Shown: positions 53,336 to 64,000, numbered from the stretch's first letter. The stretch: 64,000 nt of DNA from Caballeronia sp. M1242 (GCF_017220215.1 NZ_CP071129.1:1984001-2048000), one strand, 5' to 3'. The notes: generated from the letters alone by a model not told the origin. Numbers and translations: made by a program.

Positions 53336-54238
53336 TCAGGCGGGAAAGACGCCCGTCGACAGATAACGGTCGCCGCGGTCGCAGACGATGAACACAATCG
53401 TCGCGTTCTCGAGCTGACGCGCAACGCGCAGCGCGACTTCGCACGCGCCGCCTGACGAAATGCCGGCGAAGATGCCTTCCACCGACGCGAGCCGCCGCGC
53501 CATTGCCTCGGCTGCCGCCTGACTCACGTTCTCCACGCGGTCCACGCGGCTCCGATCGAAAATCTTCGGCAAGTACGCTTCCGGCCACTTGCGGATACCC
53601 GGAATGCGCGAGCCTTCTTCGGGCTGCGCGCCGATGATCTCGATTCTCTCGTTCTTCTCCTTCAGATACTGCGACACGCCCATGATCGTGCCAGTCGTGC
53701 CCATCGAGGAGACGAAATGCGTGATGCGTCCTTCGGTCTGCCGCCACAGTTCCGGACCGGTGGTTTCATAGTGCGCGAGCGGATTGTCCGGATTCGCGAA
53801 CTGATCGAGGATGATGCCGCGGCCGTCGCGCTGCATCTGATCGGCGAGATCGCGCGCGTACTCCATGCCGCCTGTGACCGGCGTGAGAATGATTTGCGCG
53901 CCGTACGCGCCCATGCTCTGACGCCGCTCGATGGACAGGTCCTCCGGCATGATCAGCACCATCTTGTAGCCGCGCACGGCTGCTGCCATCGCGAGCGCAA
54001 TGCCGGTGTTGCCGCTCGTCGCCTCGATCAGCGTGTCGCCCGGCTTGATGCGGCCGCGCTCTTCAGCTTTCCTGATCATCGACAGCGCCGGACGGTCTTT
54101 CACCGAGCCGGCCGGGTTATTGCCTTCGAGCTTGCCGAGCACGACGTTATTGCGGCTGCGGATTTCATCGTCCACCACGCGGACGAGTTGCACGAGCGGC
54201 GTATTGCCGATCGTGTCTTCGATAGTCATGTAAGCCAT
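53336..54238 (-). CDS. cysM: Cysteine synthase B
   Basis: 300 residues. A PLP enzyme that makes cysteine from O-acetylserine and sulfide or thiosulfate. The PLP lysine is in NNPAGSVKDRPALSMI, and the substrate loop is EATSGNTGIALAMAAAVRGY. MGTTGTIMGVSQYLKEKN and GISSGGACEVALRVA bind the cofactor phosphate. ATG 54238 was chosen; MTIEDT three codons later is possible. It converges on mltB. Confidence 0.96.
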   Translation of the reverse strand: MAYMTIEDTIGNTPLVQLVRVVDDEIRSRNNVVLGKLEGNNPAGSVKDRPALSMIRKAEERGRIKPGDTLIEATSGNTGIALAMAAAVRGYKMVLIMPEDLSIERRQSMGAYGAQIILTPVTGGMEYARDLADQMQRDGRGIILDQFANPDNPLAHYETTGPELWRQTEGRITHFVSSMGTTGTIMGVSQYLKEKNERIEIIGAQPEEGSRIPGIRKWPEAYLPKIFDRSRVDRVENVSQAAAEAMARRLASVEGIFAGISSGGACEVALRVARQLENATIVFIVCDRGDRYLSTGVFPA

Positions 54239-54407
54239 AGCGGACTGAATTCGGGTTCCACGGAACGGCCGCGCATGTTTGTGCGCGCGTTCGCCGGAAT
54301 ATTGATATGGGAGTCCACTGATTGTAGCCCACCGCTTCCCGCCATGCGCCTCGCCCCTCCCGCGCGGATGGCTACGCGAGCGGCCGAACGCGCGGCTTTC
54401 GTCACGC

Positions 54408-54436
54408 AAAAAACCCGCGGCGAGGCAGACCGCGGG
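54408..54436 (-). terminator. Intrinsic terminator after comEA
   Basis: On the minus strand CCCGCGG and CCGCGGG form a 7-bp stem (54430-54436 with 54414-54420) followed by TTTTTTG. It lies about 85 bp after the comEA-like stop and in front of cysM. Confidence 0.75.
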
Positions 54437-54521
54437 GAGCCCAAACATCCGAAGGCTGAAGGAGCGAAGAAACCCGTTGCAGCGCGCGGCCGCCGACAAG
54501 CCGCGCCGCGCGCCCTACCGC

Positions 54522-54899
54522 TTACTTCTTGACGACCACAGGCTTGGACGCCTGCGACGACAGCACCGGCGTCGCGCTGACGCCATTTGCGCCAGTGGCC
54601 GCTGGGGTGCCGGTGGCCGCCGTCTTCGACGCCGTGCCGATGGTCAGGCCTTCGGCCGTGAGCCGTTGCACCGTCTTGCCGCCCATGCCTTTGACGCGCG
54701 AGCTGAGATCGGCCGCATCCTTGAATGGGCCGTGCGCCTGACGTTCATCGAGAATGGCTTTCGCCTTCGCCGGGCCGATGCCCTTGATGCCGCGCAGGGC
54801 ATCGGTATTGGCGGTGTTGACATCGACCGCTGCGAGCGCCGATCCGATGGACAGGGTGAGCGCGAGCGCAACGAGGGTCGAAAGGGCTTGCTTGAACAT
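54522..54899 (-). CDS. ComEA-family helix-hairpin-helix DNA-binding protein
   Basis: 125 residues from ATG 54899. A signal peptide (MFKQALSTLVALALTLSIGS, cleavage near ALA-AV) leads to a ComEA HhH domain VDVNTANTDALRGIKGIGPA then KAKAILDERQAHGPFKDAAD, and a disordered Ala/Thr/Ser-rich tail ends KPVVVKK. It likely binds incoming DNA in the periplasm during natural transformation; the other com genes are not here. Confidence 0.92.
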   Translation of the reverse strand: MFKQALSTLVALALTLSIGSALAAVDVNTANTDALRGIKGIGPAKAKAILDERQAHGPFKDAADLSSRVKGMGGKTVQRLTAEGLTIGTASKTAATGTPAATGANGVSATPVLSSQASKPVVVKK

Positions 54900-54973
54900 G
54901 CTGAGTCTCCAGAAGAACCGGCCGGCGAACAGTGCCGACCGCGAGACCCAGTGTAGAGAGACTTCGATGGCGT

Positions 54974-55966
54974 TTATAGCTGGCCGAATAGCCAACGCAC
55001 GTAGCGGTCGACGCCTTCCTGAACGGTGAGAAACGGCGCTTCGTAGCCGGCTGCGCGCAGGCGCGTCTGGTCCGCTTGCGTGAAGCACTGATACTTGCCG
55101 CGCAGCGCGTCGGGGAACGGAATGTACTCGATCAGCCCGCGTTGCACCAGCTCGGCGAGCGACAGCGGCGCTTCGCCGTCGATCGCGCGAAGCGAGTTGA
55201 CGACCGTCGACGCGATGTCGTTGAACGGCTGCGCGCGCCCCGTGCCGAGATTGAAGATGCCCGACTTCTCCGGATGATCGAGAAAGTGCAGATTGACCTT
55301 CACCACGTCTTCCACGGACACGAAATCGCGCGTCTGCTCGCCCGCCGCGTAGCCGTTGTATTCGCCGAAGAGCTTGACCTTGCCTTCGGCGCGGAACTGG
55401 TTGAAGTTGTGGAACGCGACCGACGCCATGCGCCCCTTGTGCGTCTCGCGCGGACCGTACACATTGAAATAGCGAAAGCCGACGATCTGGCTGCCTGCCT
55501 TCGGCAAGACCTGACGAACGATCTGATCGAAAAGGAACTTCGAGTAGCCGTACACGTTGAGCGGCTTCTCGACTTCGCGCTCCTCGACGAAGCGGCTCGA
55601 CCCGCCGTACGTGGCCGCCGACGACGCATACAGAAACTGCGCGCCCTGCGCGAGGCAGATGTCCATCACGTCCCGGCTGTACCGGAAGTTATTGTCCATC
55701 ATGTAGCGGCCGTCGGTTTCCATCGTGTCGGAGCAGGCGCCTTCGTGGAACACCGCGCGCACCTTGCCGAAGTCGCCGCGCCGGAAACGCTCGACGAACT
55801 CGGTCTTGTCCAAGTAATCGTCGATCTCGCAATCAACGAGATTCTTGAACTTGTCGGCGCGCGTGAGGTTGTCCACCGCGATCACGCGATGCTCGCCGCG
55901 CTCGTTGAGCGCCTTGACGATATTGCTGCCGATGAAGCCGGCCGCCCCGGTAACGATGAAAGTCAT
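54974..55966 (-). CDS. hldD: ADP-L-glycero-D-manno-heptose 6-epimerase
   Basis: 330 residues of the extended short-chain dehydrogenase type. It makes the L-glycero heptose donor for the LPS inner core. The NADP site is [19 protein letters not shown] and the catalytic YxxxK is [10 protein letters not shown], with the extra [20 protein letters not shown] family segment. It lies 6 bp after hldA, its pathway partner. Confidence 0.97.
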   Translation of the reverse strand: MTFIVTGAAGFIGSNIVKALNERGEHRVIAVDNLTRADKFKNLVDCEIDDYLDKTEFVERFRRGDFGKVRAVFHEGACSDTMETDGRYMMDNNFRYSRDVMDICLAQGAQFLYASSAATYGGSSRFVEEREVEKPLNVYGYSKFLFDQIVRQVLPKAGSQIVGFRYFNVYGPRETHKGRMASVAFHNFNQFRAEGKVKLFGEYNGYAAGEQTRDFVSVEDVVKVNLHFLDHPEKSGIFNLGTGRAQPFNDIASTVVNSLRAIDGEAPLSLAELVQRGLIEYIPFPDALRGKYQCFTQADQTRLRAAGYEAPFLTVQEGVDRYVRWLFGQL

Positions 55967-55972
55967 GTGAGA

Positions 55973-56950
55973 TCAGGCGAAGAGTTCGTTGTAGTCGACG
56001 GTCGCCGTGCCGAGCTTGCCCACGACGATGCCGGCCGCGCGGTTCGCGTACGCGATCGAATCGACGAGCGGCACGCCTGCGCCGAGCATCGTCGCGACCG
56101 TTGCGATGACGGTGTCGCCCGCGCCCGACACATCATACACTTCGCGCGCTTCGGCCGAATTGTGCAGCACCTGGTTCTCCGTGAAGAGCGTCATGCCCTC
56201 TTCCGAGCGCGTCAGCAAGAGCGCGCCGAGGTCGAGGTCCGCGCGCAGCGTCGTCACGCGCTCGTGCAGGTCTTCCTCGGACTTCCAGTGGCCGATCACT
56301 TCGCGCAGTTCCGCGCGGTTCGGCGTGATGAGCGTCGCGCCGCGATAACGCTCCCAGTCGTCGCCTTTCGGATCGACGAGCACGGGTTTGCCGGCCTCGC
56401 GCGCGTCGGCGATCATCTTCGTAACGTGCGTGAGACCGCCTTTGGCGTAGTCCGACATCAGAATGACGTCGTGCTGCGGCAGCAGTTCGGTGAAGCGTTC
56501 GAGGCACGCGCGCAGCACTTCGTGATTCGGCGTGTTCTCGAAGTCGACGCGCAGCAGTTGCTGCTGGCGCGACAACACGCGCAGCTTGATGGTCGTGAGC
56601 AGTTCCGGGTCGCGCGCGAGGTGCGCGGCGACCCGGCTCTCGCCGAGCAGCTCGACGATGCGCTCGCCCGGCTCGTCATGCCCCACGACGCACAGCAGAC
56701 CCGCCTGCGCGCCGAGGGCCGCCGCGTTGCGCGCGACGTTCGCCGCCCCGCCCAGGCGATCCTCCTTCTTCTGCACGTGCACGACCGGCACGGGCGCCTC
56801 GGGCGAGATGCGGTTCACATCGCCGAACCAGTAGCGGTCGAGCATCACATCGCCGACCACCAGCACGCGCGCCGCGGAAATGCGGGCGCGCGGCACCACT
56901 GGGATATTCGCCGGGCTATTGCCGGCTGCCATTGCCGTCGAGTTCGACAT
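55973..56950 (-). CDS. hldA: D-glycero-beta-D-manno-heptose-7-phosphate kinase HldA
   Basis: 325 residues, only the kinase part of the two-domain HldE of enterics, so it is HldA (RfaE domain I) and the adenylyltransferase HldC must be encoded elsewhere. PfkB signatures are [20 protein letters not shown] and [20 protein letters not shown]. Its start overlaps the end of ugd by 35 bp. Confidence 0.96.
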   Translation of the reverse strand: MSNSTAMAAGNSPANIPVVPRARISAARVLVVGDVMLDRYWFGDVNRISPEAPVPVVHVQKKEDRLGGAANVARNAAALGAQAGLLCVVGHDEPGERIVELLGESRVAAHLARDPELLTTIKLRVLSRQQQLLRVDFENTPNHEVLRACLERFTELLPQHDVILMSDYAKGGLTHVTKMIADAREAGKPVLVDPKGDDWERYRGATLITPNRAELREVIGHWKSEEDLHERVTTLRADLDLGALLLTRSEEGMTLFTENQVLHNSAEAREVYDVSGAGDTVIATVATMLGAGVPLVDSIAYANRAAGIVVGKLGTATVDYNELFA

Positions 56951-58307
56951 GGGGACGTCCTATTGCAAAATAATCGATGCCTAGTTCTGCCATCGCTTCC
57001 GGTTCATACAAATTGCGGCCGTCGAAGATAACCGGCATCTTCAGCTCGCTCTTCAAGTGCCCGAAGTCCGGACTCTTGAATTCCTTCCACTCCGTCACGA
57101 TGACGAGCGCGTCCGCGCCCGTCAACGCTTCCTGTTGCGTTTGCACGAAGTGCAGACGCTCCATGTCTTCGCGGCGGCCTTCGAGATCGAGCGCGAACAC
57201 GCGCTGCGCCTCGGCCATCGCGACCGGATCGTACGCTCGCACCGTCGCGCCGCGTTCGAGCAGCGACGCGATCAGACGCCGGCTCGACGCCTCGCGCATG
57301 TCGTCGGTATTCGGCTTGAACGCGAGGCCCCACACGGCGAACGTGCGGCCGCGCAGGTCTTCGCCCATGCGCTTGACGATCTTGTTGACGAGCACTTCCT
57401 TCTGCGCGTTGTTGACCGCTTCGACCGATTCGAGAATCTGCAGCCGATGTCCGTTTTCGCGCGCCGTCTGCACGAGCGCCTGCACGTCCTTCGGGAAGCA
57501 CGAGCCGCCGTAGCCGCAGCCCGCATACAGGAAGTGATAGCCGATGCGCGGGTCCGAGCCAATGCCGCGACGCACGGATTCGATATCCGCGCCGACCGCA
57601 TCCGCCAGATTCGACAGATCGTTCATGAACGAGATGCGCGTGGCCAGCATGGCGTTGGCCGCGTACTTCGTGAACTCGGCGGAGCGCACGTCCATGTAAA
57701 GCGTGCGTTCGTGATTGCGGTTGAACGGCGCGTAGAGGCGCTTCATCATTTCGCGCGCGCGGTTGCCGGCTTGATCGTCGTCGATGCCGATCACGATGCG
57801 GTCCGGTCGCATGAAGTCGTCGACCGCGGCGCCTTCCTTCAGGAACTCGGGATTCGATACGACCGAAAAGCCGTCGTCGCGTCCGCGCGCCTTCAGTTCT
57901 TCGTCCACGACGCGCTTGACTTGCAGCGCCGTGCCGACCGGCACCGTCGATTTGTCGACGATCACCTTGAAGCCGTTCGAATAGCGTCCGATATTGCGCG
58001 CGGCCGCGAGCACGTACTGCAGGTCGGCCGAGCCGTCTTCGTCGGGCGGCGTGCCGACCGCGATGAACTGAATGTCGCCGTGCTCGACGCTCGCCTTCAC
58101 GTCGGTGGAGAACTGGATGCGCCCCGCTGCACGCGTGCGCTTGAGCATTTCCTGGAGGCCCGGCTCGTGAATCGGCACGCCGCCGTTATTGAGAATCTCG
58201 ATCTTGCGCGGATCGACGTCGACACAAAACACGTCATTGCCGATTTCAGCGAGGCAAGCACCGGTCACGAGACCGACGTAACCCGTACCAACGATGGTAA
58301 CTTTCAT
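56916..58307 (-). CDS. ugd: UDP-glucose 6-dehydrogenase
   Basis: 463 residues. It oxidises UDP-glucose to UDP-glucuronate, the precursor of capsule sugars and of L-Ara4N for lipid A. The NAD site is [20 protein letters not shown], and the catalytic Cys is in [19 protein letters not shown]. The overlap with hldA (35 bp) shows a shared transcript. The open frame upstream to 58493 is not coding. Confidence 0.97.
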   Translation of the reverse strand: MKVTIVGTGYVGLVTGACLAEIGNDVFCVDVDPRKIEILNNGGVPIHEPGLQEMLKRTRAAGRIQFSTDVKASVEHGDIQFIAVGTPPDEDGSADLQYVLAAARNIGRYSNGFKVIVDKSTVPVGTALQVKRVVDEELKARGRDDGFSVVSNPEFLKEGAAVDDFMRPDRIVIGIDDDQAGNRAREMMKRLYAPFNRNHERTLYMDVRSAEFTKYAANAMLATRISFMNDLSNLADAVGADIESVRRGIGSDPRIGYHFLYAGCGYGGSCFPKDVQALVQTARENGHRLQILESVEAVNNAQKEVLVNKIVKRMGEDLRGRTFAVWGLAFKPNTDDMREASSRRLIASLLERGATVRAYDPVAMAEAQRVFALDLEGRREDMERLHFVQTQQEALTGADALVIVTEWKEFKSPDFGHLKSELKMPVIFDGRNLYEPEAMAELGIDYFAIGRPHVELDGNGSRQ

Positions 58308-58381
58308 AGCTCTCCGTGGGTTTCTAAGATAGCGGCGATGATGATGAGCGCGAAACAGCGCGCTCGCGATAGTGTGCGAAC

Positions 58382-59557
58382 TCAGGCCGAACTCGTGATC
58401 GGTTCGACGCGTCGTGGCGCGTAAGTCTCCCAGCCGCTGCAGCCGGGGCACTGCCAATAGAATAGACGCGCGCGGAATCCACACGTTTGACATGTATATC
58501 GCGGCAAATTCTTGGTGCGTTGCTTGACGAGCGTGCGCATGAGCTGCAGTTCGCCCCGACGCGGCTCCTCGGCGGTCGCTTCCTGCGCTTCGAGCAGGCG
58601 CGTCATGCCCGCGAGGTTCGGAGCGATCTCCATTTGCCTGCGCACGAGCGCGTGCGCCGCATCGAGACCGCGCAGTTCCTGAACATGCTTGTACGCGACA
58701 TCCAGAAGATCGTTCGACGGATAGCGCGTCGCGTAGTCGATCAGCAAGTCGACGCCCTCTTCCTTGCGACCCAGCGCGGCATAGGCCTTCATCAGCTTCT
58801 CGGCGACGAGCGGCAGATACGCTTCGTTCTGCGCCTCGACGCGCTTCCAGACGGCAATCGCGGCTTCGACGTTGCCGGCGGCGGCTTCGGCGTCGCCCGA
58901 GAGAATCGTGGCGCGGACGTTGTCCGGATTCGACGCCAGCGCGAGCTTCAGTTCGGCGCGCGCATCGTCCTGATTCTTGCGCTGCAAGGCTTCCTGCGCG
59001 AGTTCGCAGTGGAAATGCGCGATTTCCATGTGCAGCGACGGCGCGCCCATCTTCTCGATGCGCTCGGCCGTGGTGATGGATTTCGGCCAGTCCTTTTCGA
59101 TCTCGTAAATCGTGAGCAACGCGCGTTGCGCGCCGAGCAAATATTCGCCGGCTTCCAGCGACCTAAACGTTTCCTCCGCGCGATCCAGCAAGCCCGCTTT
59201 CAGGAAGTCCTGCCCCAGTTCGTACAGCGCGTGATCGCGTTCGGCAGCCGGCAGGTCCGCGCGGCTCAACAGGTTCTGATGCACGCGAATGGCGCGATCC
59301 GTCTCGCCGCGCCGCCGGAACAGATTGCCGAGCGCGAAGTGCAGTTCGATGGTTTCAGGGTCCAGCTTGGCGACTTCGATGAACGCGTCGATCGCCTTGT
59401 CGTGTTGCTCGTTGAGCAGGAAATTCAGGCCGCGAAAGTACGAGCGCGGCAGGTTCGCATTCTCGGATAACAGCGTTTTCAGGTCGTAGCGGGATGCCAT
59501 CCAGCCTAGCGCGAAAGCGACCGGGATGACGAGCAGCCACCAGAAGTCTAGATCCAT
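58382..59557 (-). CDS. lapB: LPS assembly regulator LapB (YciM)
   Basis: 391 residues. An N-terminal membrane helix ([20 protein letters not shown]), TPR repeats through the middle ([20 protein letters not shown] and others) and a C-terminal rubredoxin-like zinc knuckle with CQTCGFRA and WQCPGC. LapB links LpxC turnover by FtsH to LPS supply. Its partner lapA lies upstream on the same strand, and heptose genes lie downstream. Confidence 0.95.
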   Translation of the reverse strand: MDLDFWWLLVIPVAFALGWMASRYDLKTLLSENANLPRSYFRGLNFLLNEQHDKAIDAFIEVAKLDPETIELHFALGNLFRRRGETDRAIRVHQNLLSRADLPAAERDHALYELGQDFLKAGLLDRAEETFRSLEAGEYLLGAQRALLTIYEIEKDWPKSITTAERIEKMGAPSLHMEIAHFHCELAQEALQRKNQDDARAELKLALASNPDNVRATILSGDAEAAAGNVEAAIAVWKRVEAQNEAYLPLVAEKLMKAYAALGRKEEGVDLLIDYATRYPSNDLLDVAYKHVQELRGLDAAHALVRRQMEIAPNLAGMTRLLEAQEATAEEPRRGELQLMRTLVKQRTKNLPRYTCQTCGFRARLFYWQCPGCSGWETYAPRRVEPITSSA

Positions 59558-59634
59558 GCGAATGTTCGGTGAGTCGGTTAGGTGTCTGCTACGGGCGGGA
59601 TCGAGCAAGCGCCGCCGCCCGGACGATGCGCGTA

Positions 59635-59928
59635 TCAGATGAGCGGCGGCATCGGCGGTTCTTCTTTGACCAGCGGCGTTTCCCGTGCGGCGCGCACATC
59701 GCGCTTAAGACGCCCGTTTTCGAGCCGCAAGCGCAGCATCGCCGGCACCGCCGAAACGAGCCCCGCGAGCAGCCCGACCACGAAGAACGCCAGCCCGATC
59801 AGGATCAGCGGCGCCTGCCAGGCGTAGCCTGCGAGGAAATTCAGCGTCGCCGTCTGCGTGTTGGCCAGCGCCAGCACGAGCAACAACACGAAGACCAGAA
59901 CGCGGATCAGCCAGACTATGAATTTCAT
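59635..59928 (-). CDS. lapA: LapA family membrane protein
   Basis: 97 residues with two transmembrane helices (MKFIVWLIRVLVFVLLLVLA and APLILIGLAFFVVGLLAGLV) and a basic, then acidic/proline-rich C-terminal tail. It is the usual partner of LapB in LPS control. ATG 59928 starts it; the Met nine codons upstream lacks support. Confidence 0.92.
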   Translation of the reverse strand: MKFIVWLIRVLVFVLLLVLALANTQTATLNFLAGYAWQAPLILIGLAFFVVGLLAGLVSAVPAMLRLRLENGRLKRDVRAARETPLVKEEPPMPPLI

Positions 59929-60126
59929 GAACGTCTCGCAATGGCGGTGCATCTCGCGGCCGTCGCTTCGCCGTTCGGCCTACGTGATTACCCGAGTCAA
60001 AGTGACCGGTATTGTAATGGATGCGTTTGCTTCGAAGCACCGGCGCGGCCCAAGCCTCCGACGAAACGTCCGAACTATGTGCGCTAGCGAACGCGAGGCG
60101 CCGCGTGCAGCCCGTCGGGACGAAAA

Positions 60127-60151
60127 AAAAGCACCCACATGGGGTGCTTTT
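60127..60151 (-). terminator. Intrinsic terminator after ihfB
   Basis: A 10-bp stem AAAAGCACCC / GGGTGCTTTT with a 5-nt loop; on the minus strand it is followed by a run of T. Its stem sequence is nearly the same as the rplS terminator at 37642-37668. Confidence 0.88.
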
Positions 60152-60228
60152 CTGGTCGATTGCCTCATGGCCGGACGTCGCGGCGGATCACTTGCGCGCA
60201 CGCAATGATTCGTACCGATGCGCGCCGA

Positions 60229-60558
60229 TCAGAGATCGTCCGCATCGTCGTCATTCGACGCCTTCAGCGGCTCGCCGGCGCGGCCATCGACGCGTTCGCG
60301 CAATTCCTTGCCCGGCTTGAAGTGCGGCACGAATTTCTCCGGCACCAGCACTTTTTCCCCCGACTTGGGATTGCGCCCGACGCGCGACGGACGACGGTTG
60401 AGCCCGAAGCTGCCGAAGCCGCGAATTTCGATGCGATGACCGTTGGCAAGCGCCTCCGACATCGCATCGAGCATCGTCTTGACCGCGAAATCCGCATCCT
60501 TGAGCACAAGTTGCGGAAATCGCGAGGCCAACTGGGCGACCAATTCCGATTTGGTCAT
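60229..60558 (-). CDS. ihfB: Integration host factor subunit beta
   Basis: 109 residues; the C-terminal about 15 residues are an acidic tail not found in E. coli. The DNA-binding part is [20 protein letters not shown] followed by [20 protein letters not shown]. It forms the IHF heterodimer with IhfA, which bends DNA. It follows rpsA after 22 bp, the common arrangement. Confidence 0.97.
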   Translation of the reverse strand: MTKSELVAQLASRFPQLVLKDADFAVKTMLDAMSEALANGHRIEIRGFGSFGLNRRPSRVGRNPKSGEKVLVPEKFVPHFKPGKELRERVDGRAGEPLKASNDDDADDL

Positions 60559-60580
60559 ACTGCAGCAGTACCGTTAAGGC

Positions 60581-62296
60581 TTAGCTGTTCTGGCCGTCGA
60601 GCTTGGCCTTCAGCAGCGCGCCGAGGTTGGTCGTGCCGGTAGCGGCGGCGTTCGAGTCCGAAGCTTGCAGGCCGCGCATGGCTTCCTGCTGCTCGGCCGA
60701 ATCCTTCGCCTTGATCGACAGGTTGATGCCGCGCGACTTGCGATCGATATTGATGATCATCGCGTTGACCTTGTCGCCTTCCTTCAGCACGTTGCGCGCA
60801 TCTTCCACGCGGTCCTGTGCAATTTCCGAAGCGCGCAGGTAGCCTTCGACTTCGCCCGACAGCGTGACGACCGCACCCTTCGGATCGACCGACTTCACGA
60901 CGCCGTCGACGATTGCGCCCTTGTCGTTGATCGCGACGAAGTTGCTGAACGGATCGCCTTCGAGCTGCTTGATGCCGAGCGAGATACGCTCCTTCTCGAC
61001 GTCGATGCCCAGAACCACTGCTTCGACTTCGTCGCCCTTCTTGTACTTGCGAACCGCTTCTTCGCCCGTTTCCGACCACGACAGGTCCGACAGGTGAACC
61101 AGACCGTCGATGCCGCCCGGCAGACCGATGAAGACGCCGAAGTCGGTGATCGACTTGATCGCGCCTTGCAGCTTGTCGCCCTTCTTGAAGTTGCGGCTGA
61201 AGTCATCCCACGGATTCGGCTTGCACTGCTTCATGCCGAGGCTGATACGGCGGCGATCTTCGTCGATTTCGAGAACCATGACTTCGACTTCGTCGCCCAG
61301 CTGCACGACCTTCGACGGTGCAACGTTCTTGTTCGTCCAGTCCATTTCCGACACGTGGACCAGGCCTTCGATGCCCGATTCCACTTCGACGAATGCGCCG
61401 TAGTCGGTGATATTCGTGACCTTACCGAACAGACGCGTGCCCGACGGGTAACGGCGCGAGATGCCTTCCCACGGATCGTCGCCCAGTTGCTTGATACCGA
61501 GCGAAACGCGGTTCTTCTCTTGGTCGAACTTGAGGATCTTCGCGGTGACTTCCTGGCCGACCGACAGCACTTCCGACGGGTGACGCACGCGACGCCATGC
61601 GATGTCGGTGATGTGCAGAAGGCCGTCGATGCCGCCCAAGTCCACGAACGCGCCGTAGTCGGTGATGTTTTTGACCACGCCTTCCACGATCGCGCCTTCC
61701 TTCAGCGTTTCGAGCAGCTTTGCGCGCTCTTCGCCTTGGGTAGCTTCGATCACGGCACGGCGCGACAGCACGACGTTGTTACGCTTGCGGTCGAGCTTGA
61801 TGACGCGGAATTCGAGCGTCTTGCCTTCGTACGGGGTCGTGTCCTTGACCGGACGCGTGTCCACGAGCGAACCCGGCAGGAACGCGCGGATGCCGTTGAC
61901 CATCACGGTCATGCCGCCCTTCACCTTGCCGGTGATGGTGCCGGTGACGAGCTCGTTGTTGTCCAGCGCCTTTTCCAGCGACAGCCACGAAGCCAGACGC
62001 TTCGCCTTGTCGCGCGACAGGATGGTGTCGCCATAGCCGTTTTCCAGCGCGTCGATCGCGACGGAAACGAAGTCGCCCGCCTGCACTTCCACTTCACCCG
62101 CGTCGTTCAGGAACTCTTCGAGCGGAATATAGGCTTCGGACTTCAGACCAGCATTCACGACCACGAAGTTGTGGTCGACACGCACGACTTCGGCGGAGAT
62201 CACTTCGCCAGCGCGCATGTCCTGCTTGGTCAGCGACTCTTCGAACAGAGCCGCAAAAGATTCGTTATTCGGGGTGGAGGTTTGCAGGTCGGACAT
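60581..62296 (-). CDS. rpsA: 30S ribosomal protein S1
   Basis: 571 residues with six S1 motifs (for example [40 protein letters not shown] and [20 protein letters not shown]). It brings mRNA to the ribosome. ATG 62296 is set by the family start [20 protein letters not shown]; no Shine-Dalgarno site precedes it, only an AT-rich GATTTTT leader, which fits the known unusual initiation and self-control of rpsA. Confidence 0.98.
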   Translation of the reverse strand: MSDLQTSTPNNESFAALFEESLTKQDMRAGEVISAEVVRVDHNFVVVNAGLKSEAYIPLEEFLNDAGEVEVQAGDFVSVAIDALENGYGDTILSRDKAKRLASWLSLEKALDNNELVTGTITGKVKGGMTVMVNGIRAFLPGSLVDTRPVKDTTPYEGKTLEFRVIKLDRKRNNVVLSRRAVIEATQGEERAKLLETLKEGAIVEGVVKNITDYGAFVDLGGIDGLLHITDIAWRRVRHPSEVLSVGQEVTAKILKFDQEKNRVSLGIKQLGDDPWEGISRRYPSGTRLFGKVTNITDYGAFVEVESGIEGLVHVSEMDWTNKNVAPSKVVQLGDEVEVMVLEIDEDRRRISLGMKQCKPNPWDDFSRNFKKGDKLQGAIKSITDFGVFIGLPGGIDGLVHLSDLSWSETGEEAVRKYKKGDEVEAVVLGIDVEKERISLGIKQLEGDPFSNFVAINDKGAIVDGVVKSVDPKGAVVTLSGEVEGYLRASEIAQDRVEDARNVLKEGDKVNAMIINIDRKSRGINLSIKAKDSAEQQEAMRGLQASDSNAAATGTTNLGALLKAKLDGQNS

Positions 62297-62479
62297 AAAA
62301 ATCAATATTTGCACAGCCTTTGCGCGAATGGCCGAAAAGGGCCGACGATGCGCGAAGCCGTACGGGGTTAAGGGGTTTAACACACGCTCCGCCACATGAC
62401 GGAGCACCCAACTATCCGGAAGCCTGCCAATCAGTCGGACACTGCGGCGGGCGAACCGGCACATCTACTACGTTTTCAG

Positions 62480-63160
62480 CTACACGCGCATTTCGCTGTA
62501 CCAGCCGATGATCTGTTCGACCGCTTGATCGATCGACAAACCGGAGGTGTCCAGCGTCTTCGCGTCCGCCGCCGGCTTGAGCGGCGCGGCTGCCCGGTTC
62601 ATGTCGCGGGCGTCGCGTTCGCGCAAATCGCGCAGCAAGTCATCCATATTAGCAGAAAAGCCTTTTTGCATCAATTGCTTATGGCGTCTCGCCGCGCGGG
62701 CCTCGACGCTCGCGGTCAGAAACACCTTCAGTGTGGCGTCGGGGAAGATGACCGTGCCCATGTCGCGGCCGTCGGCAACGAGCCCCGGGCGCTTGCGAAA
62801 CGCCCGCTGGCGGGCGACGAGCGCCTGCCGCACTTCGGGATGCACTGCGATCGCGGACGCGCGATTGCCGATCTCCTCGGCGCGGATCTCAGTCGATACA
62901 TCGACGCCGTCGAGCTGCGCGCATCCCTCGCGAAAGGTGATATGGAGGTCGCCGACGAGGTTTGCAAGCGCCGGGGCGTCGCCCTTGTCGATGCCGTAGC
63001 GGACGCTCGCGAGCGCCGCGAGCCGGTACAGCGCGCCGCTGTCGAGCAGGTGAAAGCCGAGCGTGGCCGCGACGACTGCCGCGACCGTGCCCTTGCCGGA
63101 GGCCGTCGGCCCGTCGATGGTGATGACTGGAGTGGGGTCGAAAGGACGGCTCGGTTTCAT
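62480..63160 (-). CDS. cmk: Cytidylate kinase
   Basis: 226 residues. It phosphorylates CMP and dCMP with ATP. The P-loop is [37 protein letters not shown] and [18 protein letters not shown] are typical. It lies between aroA (58 bp) and rpsA (183 bp) in the usual order. Confidence 0.97.
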   Translation of the reverse strand: MKPSRPFDPTPVITIDGPTASGKGTVAAVVAATLGFHLLDSGALYRLAALASVRYGIDKGDAPALANLVGDLHITFREGCAQLDGVDVSTEIRAEEIGNRASAIAVHPEVRQALVARQRAFRKRPGLVADGRDMGTVIFPDATLKVFLTASVEARAARRHKQLMQKGFSANMDDLLRDLRERDARDMNRAAAPLKPAADAKTLDTSGLSIDQAVEQIIGWYSEMRV

Positions 63161-63218
63161 TGCGTATGGTCGCTGCGGCCCGTTGTTGCTGTTTTCGTGA
63201 TGGAAGGCATGGCGCGGC

Positions 63219-64000
63219 TCAGGTTCTGACGAGCGTCGCGAAACGGTCGAAATAGTCGGGGAAAGTCTTGTTCACGCACTTCGGATCGTTGATGCGCACG
63301 GGCACGCCGCCCAGACTCACGAGCGAGAAGCACATGGCCATGCGGTGATCGTCGTAGGTGTCGATCGCGGCGTTCGCGGTGAGCTTCGCCGGCGGCGTGA
63401 CGACCAGATAATCCGCGCCCTCTTCGACCGTCGCGCCGACCTTGCGCAGTTCGGTCGCCATCGCGGCGATGCGGTCGGTTTCCTTCACGCGCCAGCTTGC
63501 GATGTTGCGCAGCGTCGTCGTGCCGTTCGCGAAAAGCGCGGCGACGGCGATGGTCATCGCGGCGTCGGGAATCAGGTTGAAGTCCATGTCGATGGGCGCG
63601 AGCTTGCCGTCGTCGGACTCGACGCCGCGCACTTCGATCCAGTCGTCGCCCATCATGACGTTCGCGCCCATGCGATTGAGCGCATCCGCGAAGCCGACGT
63701 CGCCCTGAATGCTCGACCGCCCGACGCCTTCCACGCGCACCGGGCCGTGGCCGATGGCGCCCGCCGCCAGAAAATACGACGCGGACGACGCGTCGCCTTC
63801 CACCATGATCGCGCCGGGAGACCGGTACGACGCGCCCGCGGGCACCGTGAAGCGCGCCCAGCCGTCGCGCTCGACGGTGACGCCGAAGCGTTCCATCAGC
63901 CGCACGGTGATCTCGATATACGGCTTCGAAATCAGCTCCCCTTCGACTTCGATCGTCACCGGGCCGCTGCGGCCCTCGATGACCGGCAGGCTCATCAGGA
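63219..64000 (-). CDS. aroA: 3-phosphoshikimate 1-carboxyvinyltransferase (5' end cut by window edge)
   Basis: About 260 C-terminal residues are visible; the N-terminal part lies beyond the window. EPSP synthase joins shikimate-3-phosphate and phosphoenolpyruvate. Seen motifs are [40 protein letters not shown] and [19 protein letters not shown]. The frame stays open through position 64000, with a Leu codon before the Met at 63995, so that Met is internal. Confidence 0.96.
   Translation of the reverse strand, partial: LMSLPVIEGRSGPVTIEVEGELISKPYIEITVRLMERFGVTVERDGWARFTVPAGASYRSPGAIMVEGDASSASYFLAAGAIGHGPVRVEGVGRSSIQGDVGFADALNRMGANVMMGDDWIEVRGVESDDGKLAPIDMDFNLIPDAAMTIAVAALFANGTTTLRNIASWRVKETDRIAAMATELRKVGATVEEGADYLVVTPPAKLTANAAIDTYDDHRMAMCFSLVSLGGVPVRINDPKCVNKTFPDYFDRFATLVRT

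Noticed and set aside
55076..57031. 651-residue plus-strand frame opposite hldD and hldA
   Set aside because: It is an antisense shadow over two well-supported genes.

Overview
The window reads as a high-GC betaproteobacterial chromosome segment. Gene content and order point to the Burkholderiaceae, most like the primary chromosome of Paraburkholderia, Caballeronia or Burkholderia. The main evidence is the aroA-cmk-rpsA-ihfB-lapA-lapB-ugd-hldA-hldD-comEA-cysM block, the rpsP-rimM-trmD-rplS operon, the lutABC/lutR locus, metNIQ and etfBA. The genus is inferred from recalled synteny and not from a search. The window is mostly dense core genome. I see no insertion sequence, prophage, CRISPR array or integrase.

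Layout. 1-4.2 kb (minus): a tight run of a lone LUD-domain (LutC-like) gene, an NhaD/citrate-type antiporter, a 2-hydroxyacid dehydrogenase and rmuC (cut by the window edge). 4.3-6.5 kb: pncB, the 7Fe ferredoxin fdxA, and two identical tRNA-Asn genes behind one consensus promoter, each with its own terminator. 6.6-11.4 kb: lipid A hydroxylase lpxO, then the lactate oxidation operon lutABC with its divergent FadR-type regulator and a palindromic operator between them, then a 24-residue membrane peptide. 11.4-24 kb: creA, an AraC regulator followed by a decayed copy of its own 3' end, azlCD, an unknown cytosolic protein, a UvrD-like helicase behind a LexA-like box, two Lys/Ala-rich exported proteins, an S4 protein, a MATE pump, a phospholipase D lipoprotein, and fumC followed by a decayed tandem repeat of its 3' end.

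24-36 kb: a hotdog thioesterase, a 46-residue lipoprotein, an ArsR-like regulator, thyA, a VpsR-like sigma-54 activator with a long leader region that carries a possible sigma-54 promoter and a small gene, folA, pmbA behind a 12-bp minisatellite, darP, mogA, orn, an M48 protease, rsgA and a DUF2007 protein. 36-47.6 kb: a CobD/CbiB-like membrane protein, a CoA-type Nudix hydrolase, rpsP-rimM-trmD-rplS, a TM2 protein, a radical SAM protein behind a perfect LexA box, lrp/dadA, an acyl-CoA dehydrogenase and etfBA. 47.7-64 kb: metNIQ, a small AT-richer exported protein, a histone-deacetylase-like hydrolase, mltB, cysM, comEA, the envelope-sugar and LPS-control genes (hldD, hldA, ugd, lapB, lapA), then ihfB, rpsA, cmk and aroA (cut by the window edge).

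How they work together. LpxO, HldA, HldD, Ugd and LapAB all act on lipopolysaccharide structure or supply. LutABC and EtfAB with the acyl-CoA dehydrogenase feed electrons from lactate and acyl-CoA to the respiratory chain. ThyA and FolA are linked through dihydrofolate. The two LexA-type boxes put a helicase and a radical SAM protein under probable SOS control. I found no clearly new multi-gene system. The most useful leads are the SOS boxes, the small unannotated genes, the decayed gene-end duplications and the sigma-54 activator locus.
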